Shown in pieces: positions 11,016-20,246 of a DNA stretch of 64,000 bases. Made by a program: the position numbers and the translations under genes. The first letter of the stretch is position 1; each line of letters opens with the position of its first letter. The stretch is from positions 1,249,001 through 1,313,000 of the forward strand of contig NZ_JARRCW010000001.1 of NCBI RefSeq assembly GCF_031501865.1, in the 5' to 3' direction. Source of the DNA: Pseudovibrio sp. M1P-2-3 (GTDB taxonomy: Bacteria > Pseudomonadota > Alphaproteobacteria > Rhizobiales > Stappiaceae). The notes under the pieces were generated by a model. That model was not told the origin of the DNA. It saw only the letters and a program-made list of their open reading frames with translations, and made no database searches.

Positions 11016-11579
11016 ATGGCGAGACAGGATAACCGGGATCGTGATGAGCGCGACAGTGAATTTGTCGATAAGCTCGTTCACATCAACCGCGTCGCAAAAG
11101 TAGTAAAAGGCGGTCGTCGCTTTGGCTTTGCTGCACTTGTTGTAGTTGGTGACCAGAAAGGCCGCGTTGGTTTTGGTCATGGTAAAGCCCGCGAAGTGCC
11201 TGAAGCAATTCGTAAGGCAACTGAAGCTGCAAAGCGCACGATGATTCGTGTGCCATTGCGCGAAGGCCGTACACTTCATCACGATGTAGAAGGCCGTCAC
11301 GGCGCAGGCAAGGTAATCTTGCGTGCAGCTCCTGCCGGTACTGGTATCATCGCTGGTGGTCCTATGCGTGCAGTGTTCGAAACACTTGGCGTACAGGATG
11401 TTGTTTCTAAATCTCTCGGTACATCTAACCCGTACAACATGGTTCGTGCGACGTTTGATGCTCTGAAAAAAGAAGATAGCCCACGTTCAGTTGCTGCACG
11501 TCGTGGCCTCAAGGTTTCTACTTTGCAGGCTCGTCGTCGTGACAAGGATGATGCGGCAGTAGCACAAGCTGAAGCGTAA
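11016..11579 (+). CDS. rpsE: 30S ribosomal protein S5
   Basis: Decoding-fidelity and mRNA-helicase protein of the 30S body, 187 aa. The double-stranded RNA-binding motif region [19 protein letters not shown] and the [13 protein letters not shown] segment are clear. The short acidic N-terminus ([15 protein letters not shown]) is typical of alphaproteobacteria. Confidence 0.97.
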   Translation: MARQDNRDRDERDSEFVDKLVHINRVAKVVKGGRRFGFAALVVVGDQKGRVGFGHGKAREVPEAIRKATEAAKRTMIRVPLREGRTLHHDVEGRHGAGKVILRAAPAGTGIIAGGPMRAVFETLGVQDVVSKSLGTSNPYNMVRATFDALKKEDSPRSVAARRGLKVSTLQARRRDKDDAAVAQAEA

Positions 11580-11620
11580 GCTTCGGTTTTTGCTTACTAG
11601 ATTGAACAAGGGTTAGTGTC

Positions 11621-11815
11621 ATGGCGACTACTGAAAAGACCGTAACGGTCGAACAGATCGGCAGCCCACTGCGTCGTCCAGCAGATCAGCGTGCAACACT
11701 GATCGGCCTGGGCTTGAACAAGATGCATCGTACCCGCACTTTGAAGGATACTCCTGAAGTGCGCGGCATGATCCGTAAGGTCAAGCATCTGGTTCGCGTC
11801 GTGGAAGAAGCGTAA
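11621..11815 (+). CDS. rpmD: 50S ribosomal protein L30
   Basis: Small 50S protein of 64 aa. The signature region [22 protein letters not shown] is present, with the second conserved block [10 protein letters not shown]. Confidence 0.96.
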   Translation: MATTEKTVTVEQIGSPLRRPADQRATLIGLGLNKMHRTRTLKDTPEVRGMIRKVKHLVRVVEEA

Positions 11816-11836
11816 CGAGAGCCGGGAGATTAGACA

Positions 11837-12307
11837 ATGAAACTCAATGAACTCCAGGACAATCCTGGTGCTTCACCGAGCCGTACTCGCGTTGGTCGCG
11901 GTATTGGTTCGGGTAAGGGTAAGACCGGTGGCCGTGGTGTCAAAGGTCAGAAGTCCCGTTCTGGTGTAGCCATTAAGGGTTTTGAAGGCGGTCAGATGCC
12001 ATTGCATCGTCGTCTGCCAAAGCGCGGCTTCACAAACATCTTTGCTAAAGACCTGAATATTGTGTCTTTGGGCCGTATTCAAACTGCAATTGACGCTGGT
12101 AAGCTTGATGCTTCTGCGCCTGTTACAGTTGAATCATTGAAGGCAGCTGGTATTGTAAAGCGTGTGAGAGACGGCGTTCGTCTTCTTTCAGACGGTGAGC
12201 TTAAAGTAGCTGTAACTTTCGAAATTGCTGGTGCTTCTAAAACTGCTGTTGAAGCAGTTGAAAAAGCTGGCGGCAAAGTCGTTATCAAGGGAGCTAAGGC
12301 CGAATAG
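11837..12307 (+). CDS. rplO: 50S ribosomal protein L15
   Basis: Late-assembly 50S protein, 156 aa. It begins [12 protein letters not shown] and has the glycine/arginine-rich N-terminal tail that penetrates 23S rRNA ([19 protein letters not shown]). Its TAG stop codon lies inside a terminator-like hairpin (see 12291-12324). Confidence 0.97.
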   Translation: MKLNELQDNPGASPSRTRVGRGIGSGKGKTGGRGVKGQKSRSGVAIKGFEGGQMPLHRRLPKRGFTNIFAKDLNIVSLGRIQTAIDAGKLDASAPVTVESLKAAGIVKRVRDGVRLLSDGELKVAVTFEIAGASKTAVEAVEKAGGKVVIKGAKAE

Positions 12308-12324
12308 GCCTAGCTCTTTTTTTT
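12291..12324 (+). terminator. Intrinsic terminator-like hairpin at the end of rplO
   Basis: The arms GAGCTAAGGCC (12291-12301) and GGCCTAGCTC (12307-12316) pair with one bulged base around a 5-nt loop, followed directly by eight T. The hairpin covers the rplO stop codon and lies before secY. By sequence it should give at least partial termination, which would lower secY-adk relative to the ribosomal genes. Confidence 0.7.
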
Positions 12325-12352
12325 GGTGTTTTCATACTGACCGGAGCGCGGA

Positions 12353-13696
12353 ATGGCTTCTGCTGCCGAGCAACTTGCATCAAATCTAAATTTTTCCGCC
12401 TTCGCGAAGGCAGATGAACTCAAAAAGCGGATCTGGTTTACACTGGGTGCGCTTTTGGTGTATCGGTTCGGTACATACATTCCTCTGCCAGGCATTAATG
12501 CCGACGCGTTGGCTCAAGCATTTGGAAGTGCCCAGTCCGGCATTGTCGGACTCTTTAATATGTTCTCCGGCGGCGCCGTGGAACGTATGGCAATTTTCGC
12601 CCTGGGCATTATGCCCTACATCTCCGCATCGATTATCATTCAGTTGATGACTTCTGTTGTTCCATCCTTGGAGCAATTAAAGAAGGAAGGAGAGCAGGGG
12701 CGAAAGAAAATCAACCAATATACGCGGTATGGTACGGTGATATTGGCAATGTTTCAGGCCTACGGTATTGCTGTCGGGCTGGAATCTGCCGGTAATATCG
12801 TAGAAGATCCGGGTATGTTCTTCCGCGTTGCGACTGTTATCACGTTGGTCGGCGGTACTATGTTCTTGATGTGGCTTGGTGAGCAGATCACCTCTCGCGG
12901 TATCGGGAACGGTATTTCTCTGATTATCTTCGCGGGTATCGTTGCGGGGCTACCGTCAGCGGTGGTTTCAACACTTGAATTGGGTCGGCAGGGTGCACTG
13001 GCAACTCCGATCATCTTGATGTTGATTCTTCTGTCTGTTGCTGTCATTGCCGTCATTGTATTTATGGAGCGTGCGCAGCGTCGTTTGCTCATTAAATACC
13101 CGCGTCGGCAACAGGGAAATCGCATGTTCGAAGGTAATACTTCGTTCCTGCCTTTGAAACTGAACACAGCAGGTGTTATCCCACCAATCTTTGCATCCTC
13201 TTTGCTCTTGGTTCCAGCCACCATTTCCAGTTTTCAAACTGGTGAGGCAACAGGAACAGGCACAGAATGGCTGACAACCATCACTGCATGGTTAGGTCAT
13301 GGTCAGCCTGCATATATGCTTATTTATGCAGCCCTGATTGTGTTCTTCTGCTTTTTCTACACAGCGATTGTTTTCAATCCTGCAGATACAGCAGATAACC
13401 TGAAGAAGCAGGGTGGGTTCATTCCAGGTATTCGTCCTGGTGAGCGAACTGCTCAATATATTGATCATGTCCTGACGAGAATTACAGTCGTAGGCGCGAT
13501 TTACATCACGTTAATCTGTCTACTACCTGAATTCCTCATTTCTGCAACAGGCGTACCCTTCTACTTTGGCGGTACTTCCCTGTTGATCGTTGTTAGTGTC
13601 ACAATGGATACTGTGTCCCAGATCCAAGGACACCTGCTGGCCCATCAATACGAAGGGCTGGTTAAGAAAACGAAACTGAGGGGGAAGCGTAAATGA
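12353..13696 (+). CDS. secY: Preprotein translocase subunit SecY
   Basis: Channel-forming subunit of the Sec translocon in the inner membrane. The 447-aa protein has about ten hydrophobic segments. Conserved features include the first transmembrane region with YIPLPGIN, the segment GIMPYISASIIIQL in TM2, and the cytoplasmic loop PGIRPGERTAQYID between TM8 and TM9. A GGAGCG site precedes the ATG. It overlaps adk by four bases (ATGA). Confidence 0.98.
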   Translation: MASAAEQLASNLNFSAFAKADELKKRIWFTLGALLVYRFGTYIPLPGINADALAQAFGSAQSGIVGLFNMFSGGAVERMAIFALGIMPYISASIIIQLMTSVVPSLEQLKKEGEQGRKKINQYTRYGTVILAMFQAYGIAVGLESAGNIVEDPGMFFRVATVITLVGGTMFLMWLGEQITSRGIGNGISLIIFAGIVAGLPSAVVSTLELGRQGALATPIILMLILLSVAVIAVIVFMERAQRRLLIKYPRRQQGNRMFEGNTSFLPLKLNTAGVIPPIFASSLLLVPATISSFQTGEATGTGTEWLTTITAWLGHGQPAYMLIYAALIVFFCFFYTAIVFNPADTADNLKKQGGFIPGIRPGERTAQYIDHVLTRITVVGAIYITLICLLPEFLISATGVPFYFGGTSLLIVVSVTMDTVSQIQGHLLAHQYEGLVKKTKLRGKRK

Positions 13697-14274
13697 GACT
13701 GATACTTCTCGGACCTCCGGGGGCCGGTAAAGGCACACAGGCAAGTCTGCTGGTTGAAAACTATGGCATTAAACAGCTATCAACCGGTGAAATGCTTCGT
13801 GCGGCTGTAGCTGCGGAAACTGAGGTGGGGCTTCAGGTCAAGTCTGTACTTGAGAATGGCGAGCTCGTCTCTGACGAGTTGATTGTTTCACTCATTGCAG
13901 ACCGTATTGAGCAACCAGACTGCGCAAATGGGTTTATTCTGGATGGATTTCCAAGAACCATTGCACAAGCTGATTCTTTAGAGGCGCTTCTTTTTTCCAA
14001 GAACATGAAGTTGGATGCAGTAATCCAGCTTGATGTGGATGAAGGCAAACTTCTCGATCGTATCGAGAAGCGGGCACGCGAAAGCTCTGAAGTTCGTTCT
14101 GATGACAACGCTGAGGCGCTCAAGAAGCGTTTGGCGGTGTATAACGAGCAGACAGCACCACTTATTCACTATTATAGTGAGAAGGGTGCCTTGAAGGCGG
14201 TTGACGGAATGGCTTCCGTTGAAAAAGTTGCATCTAGTATTGATGCAGTTCTAAAGGCTGGAAGCTTGGCATAA
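13693..14274 (+). CDS. adk: Adenylate kinase (short form)
   Basis: Converts ATP + AMP to 2 ADP in the cytoplasm. The 193-aa protein has the P-loop GPPGAGKGT at residues 7-15, the AMP-binding STGEMLR near 30-36 and DGFPRT near 84-89. It is the short type: the LID insertion is missing and RARESSEVRSDD follows directly. It is translationally coupled to secY and ends the spc operon. Confidence 0.97.
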   Translation: MRLILLGPPGAGKGTQASLLVENYGIKQLSTGEMLRAAVAAETEVGLQVKSVLENGELVSDELIVSLIADRIEQPDCANGFILDGFPRTIAQADSLEALLFSKNMKLDAVIQLDVDEGKLLDRIEKRARESSEVRSDDNAEALKKRLAVYNEQTAPLIHYYSEKGALKAVDGMASVEKVASSIDAVLKAGSLA

Positions 14275-14316
14275 ACGTGCCACAAGTCTTGCACCTTTAG
14301 GCAAAATAAAGTATAT

Positions 14317-14359
14317 GCCGGCGCATATCGACACCATTTTCGATTAGCGCCGGTTTTTC
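14317..14359 (+). terminator. Terminator-like hairpin between adk and rpsM
   Basis: The arms CCGGCGC (14318-14324) and GCGCCGG (14347-14353) enclose a smaller inner pairing, and the right arm is followed by TTTTT. It lies in the 186-bp adk-rpsM spacer, the largest within this ribosomal block. It probably separates the spc from the alpha operon, partly or fully. Confidence 0.65.
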
Positions 14360-14460
14360 CTTGGGAAACCGAGGCTAGTCTTTTTGCTGTTTATGCCTAT
14401 AAAAGCATAACAGAAATGGGAGAGGGCATGGTGTTGTGCCCTCGATTAAGGAGAAACAAA

Positions 14461-14829
14461 GTGGCCCGTATTGCTGGCGTCAATATTCCGACGAACAAGC
14501 GCGTAGTCATCGCGCTGCAGTACATTCACGGTATCGGCCCTAAGTTTGCTAAGCAAATCACTGAAAAAGTGGGTATTGCTGAGCAGCGCCGGGTTAACGA
14601 ACTGTCTGATCAGGAAGTTCTGCAGATCCGTGAAGCAATCGATGCTGATCACCTCGTTGAAGGTGACCTGCGCCGTGAAACTGCAATGAACATTAAACGT
14701 CTCATGGACCTTGGTTGCTACCGTGGCCTGCGCCACCGTCGTGGTCTGCCGGTTCGTGGTCAACGTACGCATACCAACGCACGCACCCGTAAGGGTCCTG
14801 CGAAGGCTATTGCCGGTAAGAAGAAATAA
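14461..14829 (+). CDS. rpsM: 30S ribosomal protein S13
   Basis: 30S head protein forming the intersubunit bridge with L5, 122 aa. An in-frame ATG lies upstream at 14416, but the GTG at 14461 follows AAGGAG at good spacing and yields the standard [15 protein letters not shown]-terminus. The C-terminal [16 protein letters not shown] motif is present. First gene of the alpha operon. Confidence 0.97.
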   Translation: MARIAGVNIPTNKRVVIALQYIHGIGPKFAKQITEKVGIAEQRRVNELSDQEVLQIREAIDADHLVEGDLRRETAMNIKRLMDLGCYRGLRHRRGLPVRGQRTHTNARTRKGPAKAIAGKKK

Positions 14830-14854
14830 TCCTTCTGGCAATTGCTGGGTGGAG

Positions 14855-14873
14855 CCGCCGGGAATTACGGCGG
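14855..14873 (+). promoter_or_regulatory. Stem-loop in the rpsM-rpsK spacer
   Basis: A perfect 6-bp stem, CCGCCG/CGGCGG, encloses loop GGAATTA. There is no T-run after it, so a stabilising, processing or translation-control role is more likely than termination. Confidence 0.4.
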
Positions 14874-14899
14874 TGTGGATATCATAGATAGGACATACT

Positions 14900-15289
14900 A
14901 TGGCTAAAGAATCGACGCGTGTGCGTCGTCGCGAACGGAAGAATATTTCTTCTGGTATTGCGCATGTGAACTCTACGTTCAACAACACCATGATCACCAT
15001 TACCGATGCTCAGGGCAACGCCATTTCTTGGTCGTCTGCCGGCGCGCTCGGCTTTAAAGGGTCACGTAAGTCTACCCCTTATGCCGCACAGGTCGCAGCC
15101 GAAGACGCTGGTCGTAAAGCTGCTGAGCACGGCATGCGCACACTGGAAGTAGAAGTTCGTGGTCCAGGTTCTGGACGTGAATCTGCTCTTCGCGCACTGC
15201 AGGCAACTGGTTTCGTTATCACATCTATTCGTGACGTGACTCCGATTCCACATAACGGTTGCCGTCCGCGCAAGCGTCGCCGCGTCTGA
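14900..15289 (+). CDS. rpsK: 30S ribosomal protein S11
   Basis: 30S platform protein, 129 aa. Conserved segments include [16 protein letters not shown], and the C-terminus [12 protein letters not shown], which is characteristic for S11 (PHNGCRPPKRRRV). Confidence 0.98.
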   Translation: MAKESTRVRRRERKNISSGIAHVNSTFNNTMITITDAQGNAISWSSAGALGFKGSRKSTPYAAQVAAEDAGRKAAEHGMRTLEVEVRGPGSGRESALRALQATGFVITSIRDVTPIPHNGCRPRKRRRV

Positions 15290-15327
15290 TTATTCGTCGG
15301 GCAGTTTTTAACCCGTGGCAAAGGATG

Positions 15328-15352
15328 GTTGGCCGAGTTTAGCCCGGCCAAC
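15328..15352 (+). promoter_or_regulatory. Stem-loop in the rpsK-rpoA spacer
   Basis: A 7-bp perfect stem GTTGGCC/GGCCAAC with an 11-nt loop ends 23 nt before the rpoA GTG. It is not followed by T residues. It may tune the lower expression of rpoA within a ribosomal operon; this is inference. Confidence 0.4.
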
Positions 15353-15375
15353 GAGAAAGCCGAAGGGAATATAAC

Positions 15376-16398
15376 GTGACAATTCAAAAAAACTGGCAAG
15401 AACTTATCAAGCCAACAAAACTCGATATCCGTTCAGGTGACGATGCCCGTTTTAAGGGTACCGTTGTTGCTGAGCCCTTGGAGCGTGGCTACGGCCTGAC
15501 TTTGGGCAATGCTCTGCGCCGTGTTCTGCTTAGCTCCTTGCAAGGTGCGGCTGTAACAGGTGTGCAGATTGACGGTGTATTGCATGAGTTCTCCTCCATT
15601 CCAGGCGTACGTGAAGATGTGACGGACATTGTTCTGAACATCAAAGAAATCGCGCTTCGCATGGAAAGTGAAGGACCTAAGCGTATGGTTCTGCGTAAGC
15701 AAGGACCTGGTGCTGTTTATGCGGGCGACATCGAAACCGTTGGTGATGTTGAAGTCCTTAACCCGGATCTTTTACTTTGTAACCTTGATGATGGTGCGGA
15801 AGTGCGCTTCGAGTTTACAGTAAACACCGGCAAGGGCTATGTTCCAGCAGCTGTTAACCGTCCAGAAGATGCTCCAATCGGTCTTATTCCGGTTGATAGC
15901 CTGTACTCGCCGGTTAAGAAAGTTTCCTATAAAGTTGAGAACACCCGTGAGGGACAGGTTCTTGATTACGATAAGTTGATCCTTAACGTGGAAACTGATG
16001 GCTCTGTCGTTCCTGAAGATGCTGTTGCTTATGCAGCTCGTATTCTTCAAGACCAATTGTCGATCTTTGTTAACTTCGAAGAACCTCAGCGTGAGGTACA
16101 AGAAGATGCTGTTGCTGAACTTGCGTTCAACCCAGCGCTTCTTAAGAAAGTTGATGAACTTGAACTGTCTGTTCGTTCAGCTAACTGCCTGAAGAATGAC
16201 AATATCGTTTACATTGGGGATCTGATCCAGAAGACTGAAGCCGAAATGCTTCGCACACCGAACTTCGGTCGTAAGTCTCTGAATGAGATCAAAGAAGTTC
16301 TGGCGCAAATGGGACTGCATCTCGGTATGGAAGTGGCTAACTGGCCGCCTGAGAATATCGACGATCTGGCCAAGCGCTACGAAGACCACCAATATTGA
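15376..16398 (+). CDS. rpoA: RNA polymerase alpha subunit
   Basis: Assembles the RNA polymerase core and contacts UP elements and activators. The protein has 340 aa. The N-terminal dimerisation domain shows [17 protein letters not shown], and the C-terminal domain shows the helix-hairpin-helix region [16 protein letters not shown]. Translation starts at GTG (15376) after AAGGGAA, giving [13 protein letters not shown]. It lies in the usual place between rpsK and rplQ. Confidence 0.98.
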   Translation: MTIQKNWQELIKPTKLDIRSGDDARFKGTVVAEPLERGYGLTLGNALRRVLLSSLQGAAVTGVQIDGVLHEFSSIPGVREDVTDIVLNIKEIALRMESEGPKRMVLRKQGPGAVYAGDIETVGDVEVLNPDLLLCNLDDGAEVRFEFTVNTGKGYVPAAVNRPEDAPIGLIPVDSLYSPVKKVSYKVENTREGQVLDYDKLILNVETDGSVVPEDAVAYAARILQDQLSIFVNFEEPQREVQEDAVAELAFNPALLKKVDELELSVRSANCLKNDNIVYIGDLIQKTEAEMLRTPNFGRKSLNEIKEVLAQMGLHLGMEVANWPPENIDDLAKRYEDHQY

Positions 16399-16406
16399 TA
16401 GAACCA

Positions 16407-16440
16407 GGCTCCATTTTAATGGAGCCCTCAGCGGCTCCAT
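16407..16440 (+). promoter_or_regulatory. Three-arm pairing element in the rpoA-rplQ spacer
   Basis: GGCTCCAT occurs at 16407-16414 and again at 16433-16440. ATGGAGCC at 16419-16426 lies between them and can pair with either copy. Two exclusive 8-bp hairpins are therefore possible just before the rplQ ribosome-binding site. Confidence 0.45.
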
Positions 16441-16476
16441 AGTTAGACGCCGCATCATACTATAAAGGAGAGGGCC

Positions 16477-16902
16477 ATGCGCCACGGAAAATCCGGCCGC
16501 AAGCTCAATCGGACGTCCAGCCATCGTAAAGCAATGTTTGCAAACATGGCAGCATCGCTCATCAAGCATGAGCAAATTGTAACGACGCTTCCGAAAGCAA
16601 AAGAGCTTCGTCCAATCGCAGACAAGCTCATCACTCTGGCAAAGCGTGGTGACTTGCACGCACGTCGTCAGGCAATTTCTCAGATCCGCGATGTTGATAT
16701 GGTTCGTAAACTGTTCGACACTCTGGGAGAGCGTTACAAAGAGCGTGAAGGTGGTTACACCCGCGTTCTGAAGGCGGGCTTCCGTCATGGTGACAACGCT
16801 GACATGGCTGTTATCGAGTTTGTTGATCGTGATGTTGCCGCTAAAGGCGCAGAAGATCGCGCTCGCGCTGAAGCTGAAGAAGCTGCTGCAGAGGCTGCAT
16901 AA
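16477..16902 (+). CDS. rplQ: 50S ribosomal protein L17
   Basis: Exit-tunnel neighbourhood protein, 141 aa. It begins [20 protein letters not shown], the family signature. The tail is alanine- and glutamate-rich ([11 protein letters not shown]), a common alphaproteobacterial extension. Last gene of the alpha operon. Confidence 0.98.
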   Translation: MRHGKSGRKLNRTSSHRKAMFANMAASLIKHEQIVTTLPKAKELRPIADKLITLAKRGDLHARRQAISQIRDVDMVRKLFDTLGERYKEREGGYTRVLKAGFRHGDNADMAVIEFVDRDVAAKGAEDRARAEAEEAAAEAA

Positions 16903-16955
16903 GGTACACGCCTTATCGGCGGTACTGAAGGTTTTTTAAAACCGTTTCAAAAATT

Positions 16956-16986
16956 AAAAACCCCGCCAGATTTGGCGGGGTTTTTG
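16956..16986 (+). terminator. Strong intrinsic terminator after rplQ
   Basis: A perfect 8-bp stem CCCCGCCA/TGGCGGGG with loop GATT is preceded by AAAAA and followed by TTTTT. It could also work for transcription from the minus strand and so separate the ribosomal block from the convergent ATP12 gene. Confidence 0.92.
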
Positions 16987-17049
16987 TTTGTATGAGCTCT
17001 TATCACCGGAAACTGGCTGCCATTTTGGGGGAGGCTGTAGCCCTAGCTG

Positions 17050-17859
17050 TCAGCTTGCGTCCGCTGGAATCTCAGGGGCAGGCTCTGCGAGAACCATGCA
17101 GGCAGCATCGAATTCCTCTCGCTTATACTGGCGTACTCTCGCCCCTTCGCTGTCTTCGCCCCATTGTTCAATGTTCCAGTCCTCGTCAACATGGGCGGCG
17201 ATCCACGCAGCTTCAGGTTCAATGGTACCCTCTGCAATTGCGAGCGCCAGAAGTGCGGAGCCGGTAATGCTGGTAAGTGAATGGATGGCGGACAGTTCAA
17301 GTGCTGTATAGGCGTTTAGGGCTTCGCGAAATGTGGTAAGCAGTGCTTCGTCCTGTGGCCTATGGATAATGCCACAGATAAGCTGAAACTTTCCCGAAAG
17401 CCGCTGATTGGCCCAATTTACAACAGGGTCCCAGTGCTTTGTTTGTCTTTCAACAAGCTCTTGCGGGGTGTCGGCTCTATAGCAAAGGTGATCATTGCCA
17501 GCAAAGCGTGTGACTTCCTGCGCAACTTCGTCAAAGCGAAGGGATACGGCATCAATTGCGGAGTGAGCCAGACGGGTTAAAGGCATGGTTGCAGGGTCAA
17601 TTTCCTTGTCCTGCAATGCCCATTCTGCAGCAACCGCCTCCGCAATGTGCTCTTTTTTGAACGAAAGAGTATTCTTAGCTGGAGTTTTTACAGCCTTGCC
17701 GTCAAGAAGGATCGCGTAGTCGCCACCAATCTCTTGAAAACTAACCATTTCATAGAAGCGCTTTGGAAGCTCTTTTCTGGAAAGTTCCTTAGCTCTTTCA
17801 ACCGGGTTGACTGGATCTTTTTCCAAGTCTTCGGCCAGTTGTTCGAAGATTTCACGCAT
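17050..17859 (-). CDS. ATP12 family F1-ATPase assembly chaperone
   Basis: Predicted chaperone for the alpha subunit during F1-ATP synthase assembly, a family shared by alphaproteobacteria and mitochondria. The protein has 269 aa. Family features seen include KRFYEMVSFQE near the N-terminus, LLDGKAVKTPAKNTL, and the block MPLTRLAHSAIDAV. The frame is open a little further upstream, but the ATG at 17859 overlaps the stop of the upstream HAD gene (TAATG), which indicates coupling. Confidence 0.9.
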   Translation of the reverse strand: MREIFEQLAEDLEKDPVNPVERAKELSRKELPKRFYEMVSFQEIGGDYAILLDGKAVKTPAKNTLSFKKEHIAEAVAAEWALQDKEIDPATMPLTRLAHSAIDAVSLRFDEVAQEVTRFAGNDHLCYRADTPQELVERQTKHWDPVVNWANQRLSGKFQLICGIIHRPQDEALLTTFREALNAYTALELSAIHSLTSITGSALLALAIAEGTIEPEAAWIAAHVDEDWNIEQWGEDSEGARVRQYKREEFDAACMVLAEPAPEIPADAS

Positions 17860-18539
17860 TAACAGACGTCCTCTGTCCATTCTAGTTGATGTGCAAGGGA
17901 GGGAATGAGTGCCTCAAACCGGTCAATAACTTGGCACGCGCCGGTTCTCAGTAGCTCTTTCCTTTTATGATAGCCCCAATTCACACCTATACTGCGAACG
18001 CCCGCATTTTGAGCCATCATTGTGTCAAAGGTCGTATCGCCAATCATAATGGTGTTCTGTGGTGAGGTGCCAGCTTCAGACATTGCTTGGTAAAGCATTG
18101 TTGGATTTGGCTTTGACGGGGCTTTGTCCGCAGTTTGTATGGTAACGAATTTGCCGTGTAACTGATGTACATCCAGCATATGGTCCACGCCGCGGGAGTG
18201 CTTTCCTGTGGCAATACCAAGCAGCACATTATCCATTGCAGCAAGCTCTTCAAGTGTCTGTTTAACACCAGGGTACAAAGGATCATGATCCAGACCTTGA
18301 GAGCGGCGGTGGATTTTCTCTTTGTGGAAGGCTTCTATAAGCTGGGGAATTATCTCTCTATTCGGATCTCCTACAATGTGCAGCAGAGCCTGTTCTAGCG
18401 ATAGGCCAATTGTCGAGAGTATATCATTATGCGAAGGGAGAGGTAGGCCAACTTGTTTAAAGCTGGCCTCAAATCCTTGAAGAACGGAATGCTGGCCATC
18501 CACCAGCGTTCCATCGCAATCAAAAACGATCAGATACAT
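17859..18539 (-). CDS. HAD-superfamily hydrolase (phosphoglycolate phosphatase-like)
   Basis: Predicted cytoplasmic phosphatase of 226 aa. Motif I is FDCDGTLVDG with the nucleophile Asp at residue 8. Motif II lies in LLGIATGKHSRG and motif IV in MIGDTTFDTMMAQNAG. The alpha-helical cap suggests a Gph-like enzyme, but the substrate cannot be read from sequence. It lies upstream of and overlaps the ATP12 gene by one base; an RluC-type gene precedes it. Confidence 0.88.
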   Translation of the reverse strand: MYLIVFDCDGTLVDGQHSVLQGFEASFKQVGLPLPSHNDILSTIGLSLEQALLHIVGDPNREIIPQLIEAFHKEKIHRRSQGLDHDPLYPGVKQTLEELAAMDNVLLGIATGKHSRGVDHMLDVHQLHGKFVTIQTADKAPSKPNPTMLYQAMSEAGTSPQNTIMIGDTTFDTMMAQNAGVRSIGVNWGYHKRKELLRTGACQVIDRFEALIPSLAHQLEWTEDVC

Positions 18540-18591
18540 TCAGTAGGTCCTAGCCATTAATATGTCTATCGAAGTTATCTGAAACAGGTGC

Positions 18592-19593
18592 TTACTCAGG
18601 CTCGTTAATGTCAGGATCATAATCCTTCACATCCATACCCAGTAGATTCCACGTCTGCTGCATATGCGGGGGAAGGGGGGCGGAAACGTCGATTTCACCT
18701 TGCCCTGAAGGATGGGGAATGATGATACGGCGAGCCAGAAGGTGGAGCTTGTTTTGAATGCCCCCCGGAAGCTCCCAGTTATCGACATTGAAGTATTTGG
18801 AATCTCCAATAATGGGGTGCTTTAAATGAGCCGCATGGGCACGCAGCTGATGGGTGCGGCCCGTCACGGGTTTCATGGCGACCCATGCCAGCTTCTGGCC
18901 GGACTGTTCAACCACATTATAGTGGCTGACGGCATGCTGACCTTCATCCGCCCCGTGCTTGACGACTTTCATACGCTCTTCTGCTTCATTTCTTGCAAGA
19001 AATGTTGAAATCCGCCCCTGTTTCGGCTTGGGAACACCCGCCAGCATTGCCCAATAAATTTTACGCGTATTGCGGTGACGGAATGCTTTTGTAAGCTCCT
19101 GAGCCGCTCGTCTTGTCTTGGCAACGAGAATAATACCCGAAGTTTCCCGGTCCAGACGGTGTACGAGGCGTGGTTTGTTGCCAGAGCGGTCCGTGAACGC
19201 ATCAAGCATGCCATCTAGATGGCGCGTGAGGCCAGAACCACCTTGTACTGCCAAACCTGCAGGCTTGTTAAGAACCATGACCTCTTTGTCTTCAAAGAGC
19301 ATCATTTGCTCTATGGCTTCACGGTCATTGTCAATCAGCTTGCGTGAGACAGGCTTGGCATTCTTCTTGTCAACGGCCTGAACCTGAACGCCAAGGGGCG
19401 GAATGCGGACAATTTGCCCTTCAATAACGCGTGTTGAGGATTCTGCCCGCTTGCCATCCAAACGAACCTGACCCGTTCTTAGAAGTTTTTGCAGACGCCC
19501 GAACCCTAAGTCCGGGTAGTGGGATTTAAACCAGCGATCAAGACGCATACCGCCTTCATCACGTACAACTTTTATATTTGCAATGCCGCTCAT
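18592..19593 (-). CDS. rluC: 23S rRNA pseudouridine synthase, RluC/RluD type
   Basis: Isomerises specific uridines of 23S rRNA to pseudouridine. The 333-aa protein has an N-terminal S4 RNA-binding domain (about residues 17-60, RLDRWFKSHYPDLGFGRLQ). The catalytic domain contains HRLDRETSG at residues 145-153, where Asp148 is the expected nucleophile. RluC rather than RluD is judged from overall length and the S4 sequence; positions modified cannot be read from the sequence. Confidence 0.88.
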   Translation of the reverse strand: MSGIANIKVVRDEGGMRLDRWFKSHYPDLGFGRLQKLLRTGQVRLDGKRAESSTRVIEGQIVRIPPLGVQVQAVDKKNAKPVSRKLIDNDREAIEQMMLFEDKEVMVLNKPAGLAVQGGSGLTRHLDGMLDAFTDRSGNKPRLVHRLDRETSGIILVAKTRRAAQELTKAFRHRNTRKIYWAMLAGVPKPKQGRISTFLARNEAEERMKVVKHGADEGQHAVSHYNVVEQSGQKLAWVAMKPVTGRTHQLRAHAAHLKHPIIGDSKYFNVDNWELPGGIQNKLHLLARRIIIPHPSGQGEIDVSAPLPPHMQQTWNLLGMDVKDYDPDINEPE

Positions 19594-19768
19594 TAGCGGT
19601 TTCCTGCCTTTTTATTTTGCCGGTTCTGCTGTGATAAAAACCGGCGGACGGTTATATTAGAAACTCTGGGCATCATTTGGCAGGCATGTCTTGCATATGC
19701 AAGAGTATTCGTCGTCCTGCCATGAGTTCTTACTGTTGGAACCAATTGGATGCGATGGAAAGCGTCTA

Positions 19769-20149
19769 TCAGGCGAAGACCTGTCTTGTCAAAAACAGAG
19801 CGCCGAATAGCGCTGAAATGGATAATGTCACCGAGGCCAAAACATAAACGAAAGCGATGACTGGTTCCCCTCGCTCCCAAAGAACGATGACATCTAGTGA
19901 GAAAGAAGAAAAAGTGGTGAATCCCCCTAGAAAGCCGGTGGCGATCAAAAGGCGCAGTTCAGTGGAGCTTCCCAGACGGTGCAGCAATATTTCGATAAAC
20001 GCCCCCATGATAGCCGAACCGAGTATGTTCACTGTCAAGGTTCCCCATGGAAAAGAAGGGCCAAGTAGCTTGAAATAAGCCATAGATACCAGATGGCGAC
20101 ACGCAGCTCCCGCGCCCCCGCCAAGCGCTACAATCAAAAGATGTTTCAT
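19769..20149 (-). CDS. crcB: Fluoride exporter CrcB/Fluc
   Basis: Dimeric fluoride channel of the inner membrane, 126 aa with four hydrophobic segments. Family motifs are visible: GGGAGAACRHLVS at the N-terminus, GTLTVNILGSAIMG, and GFLGGFTTFSSFSLD. I looked upstream for a fluoride riboswitch and saw none. The 175 bp downstream, before rluC, hold no convincing gene. Confidence 0.93.
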   Translation of the reverse strand: MKHLLIVALGGGAGAACRHLVSMAYFKLLGPSFPWGTLTVNILGSAIMGAFIEILLHRLGSSTELRLLIATGFLGGFTTFSSFSLDVIVLWERGEPVIAFVYVLASVTLSISALFGALFLTRQVFA

Positions 20150-20246
20150 GGATATTATCTATATCGATATTTGGGATTCGGCTCCAGATGGGAAAGTAAT
20201 TTTGTCAGGCATTGGCAAAGAAGAAGTGAGCAAAACACACACCGCT

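Noticed and set aside
19593-19880. 95-codon frame between rluC and crcB
   Set aside because: Overlaps the crcB 3' end in another frame on the same strand and has no family-like sequence.
20150-20246. Possible fluoride riboswitch upstream of crcB
   Set aside because: The consensus pieces of the fluoride aptamer are not present in the spacer.
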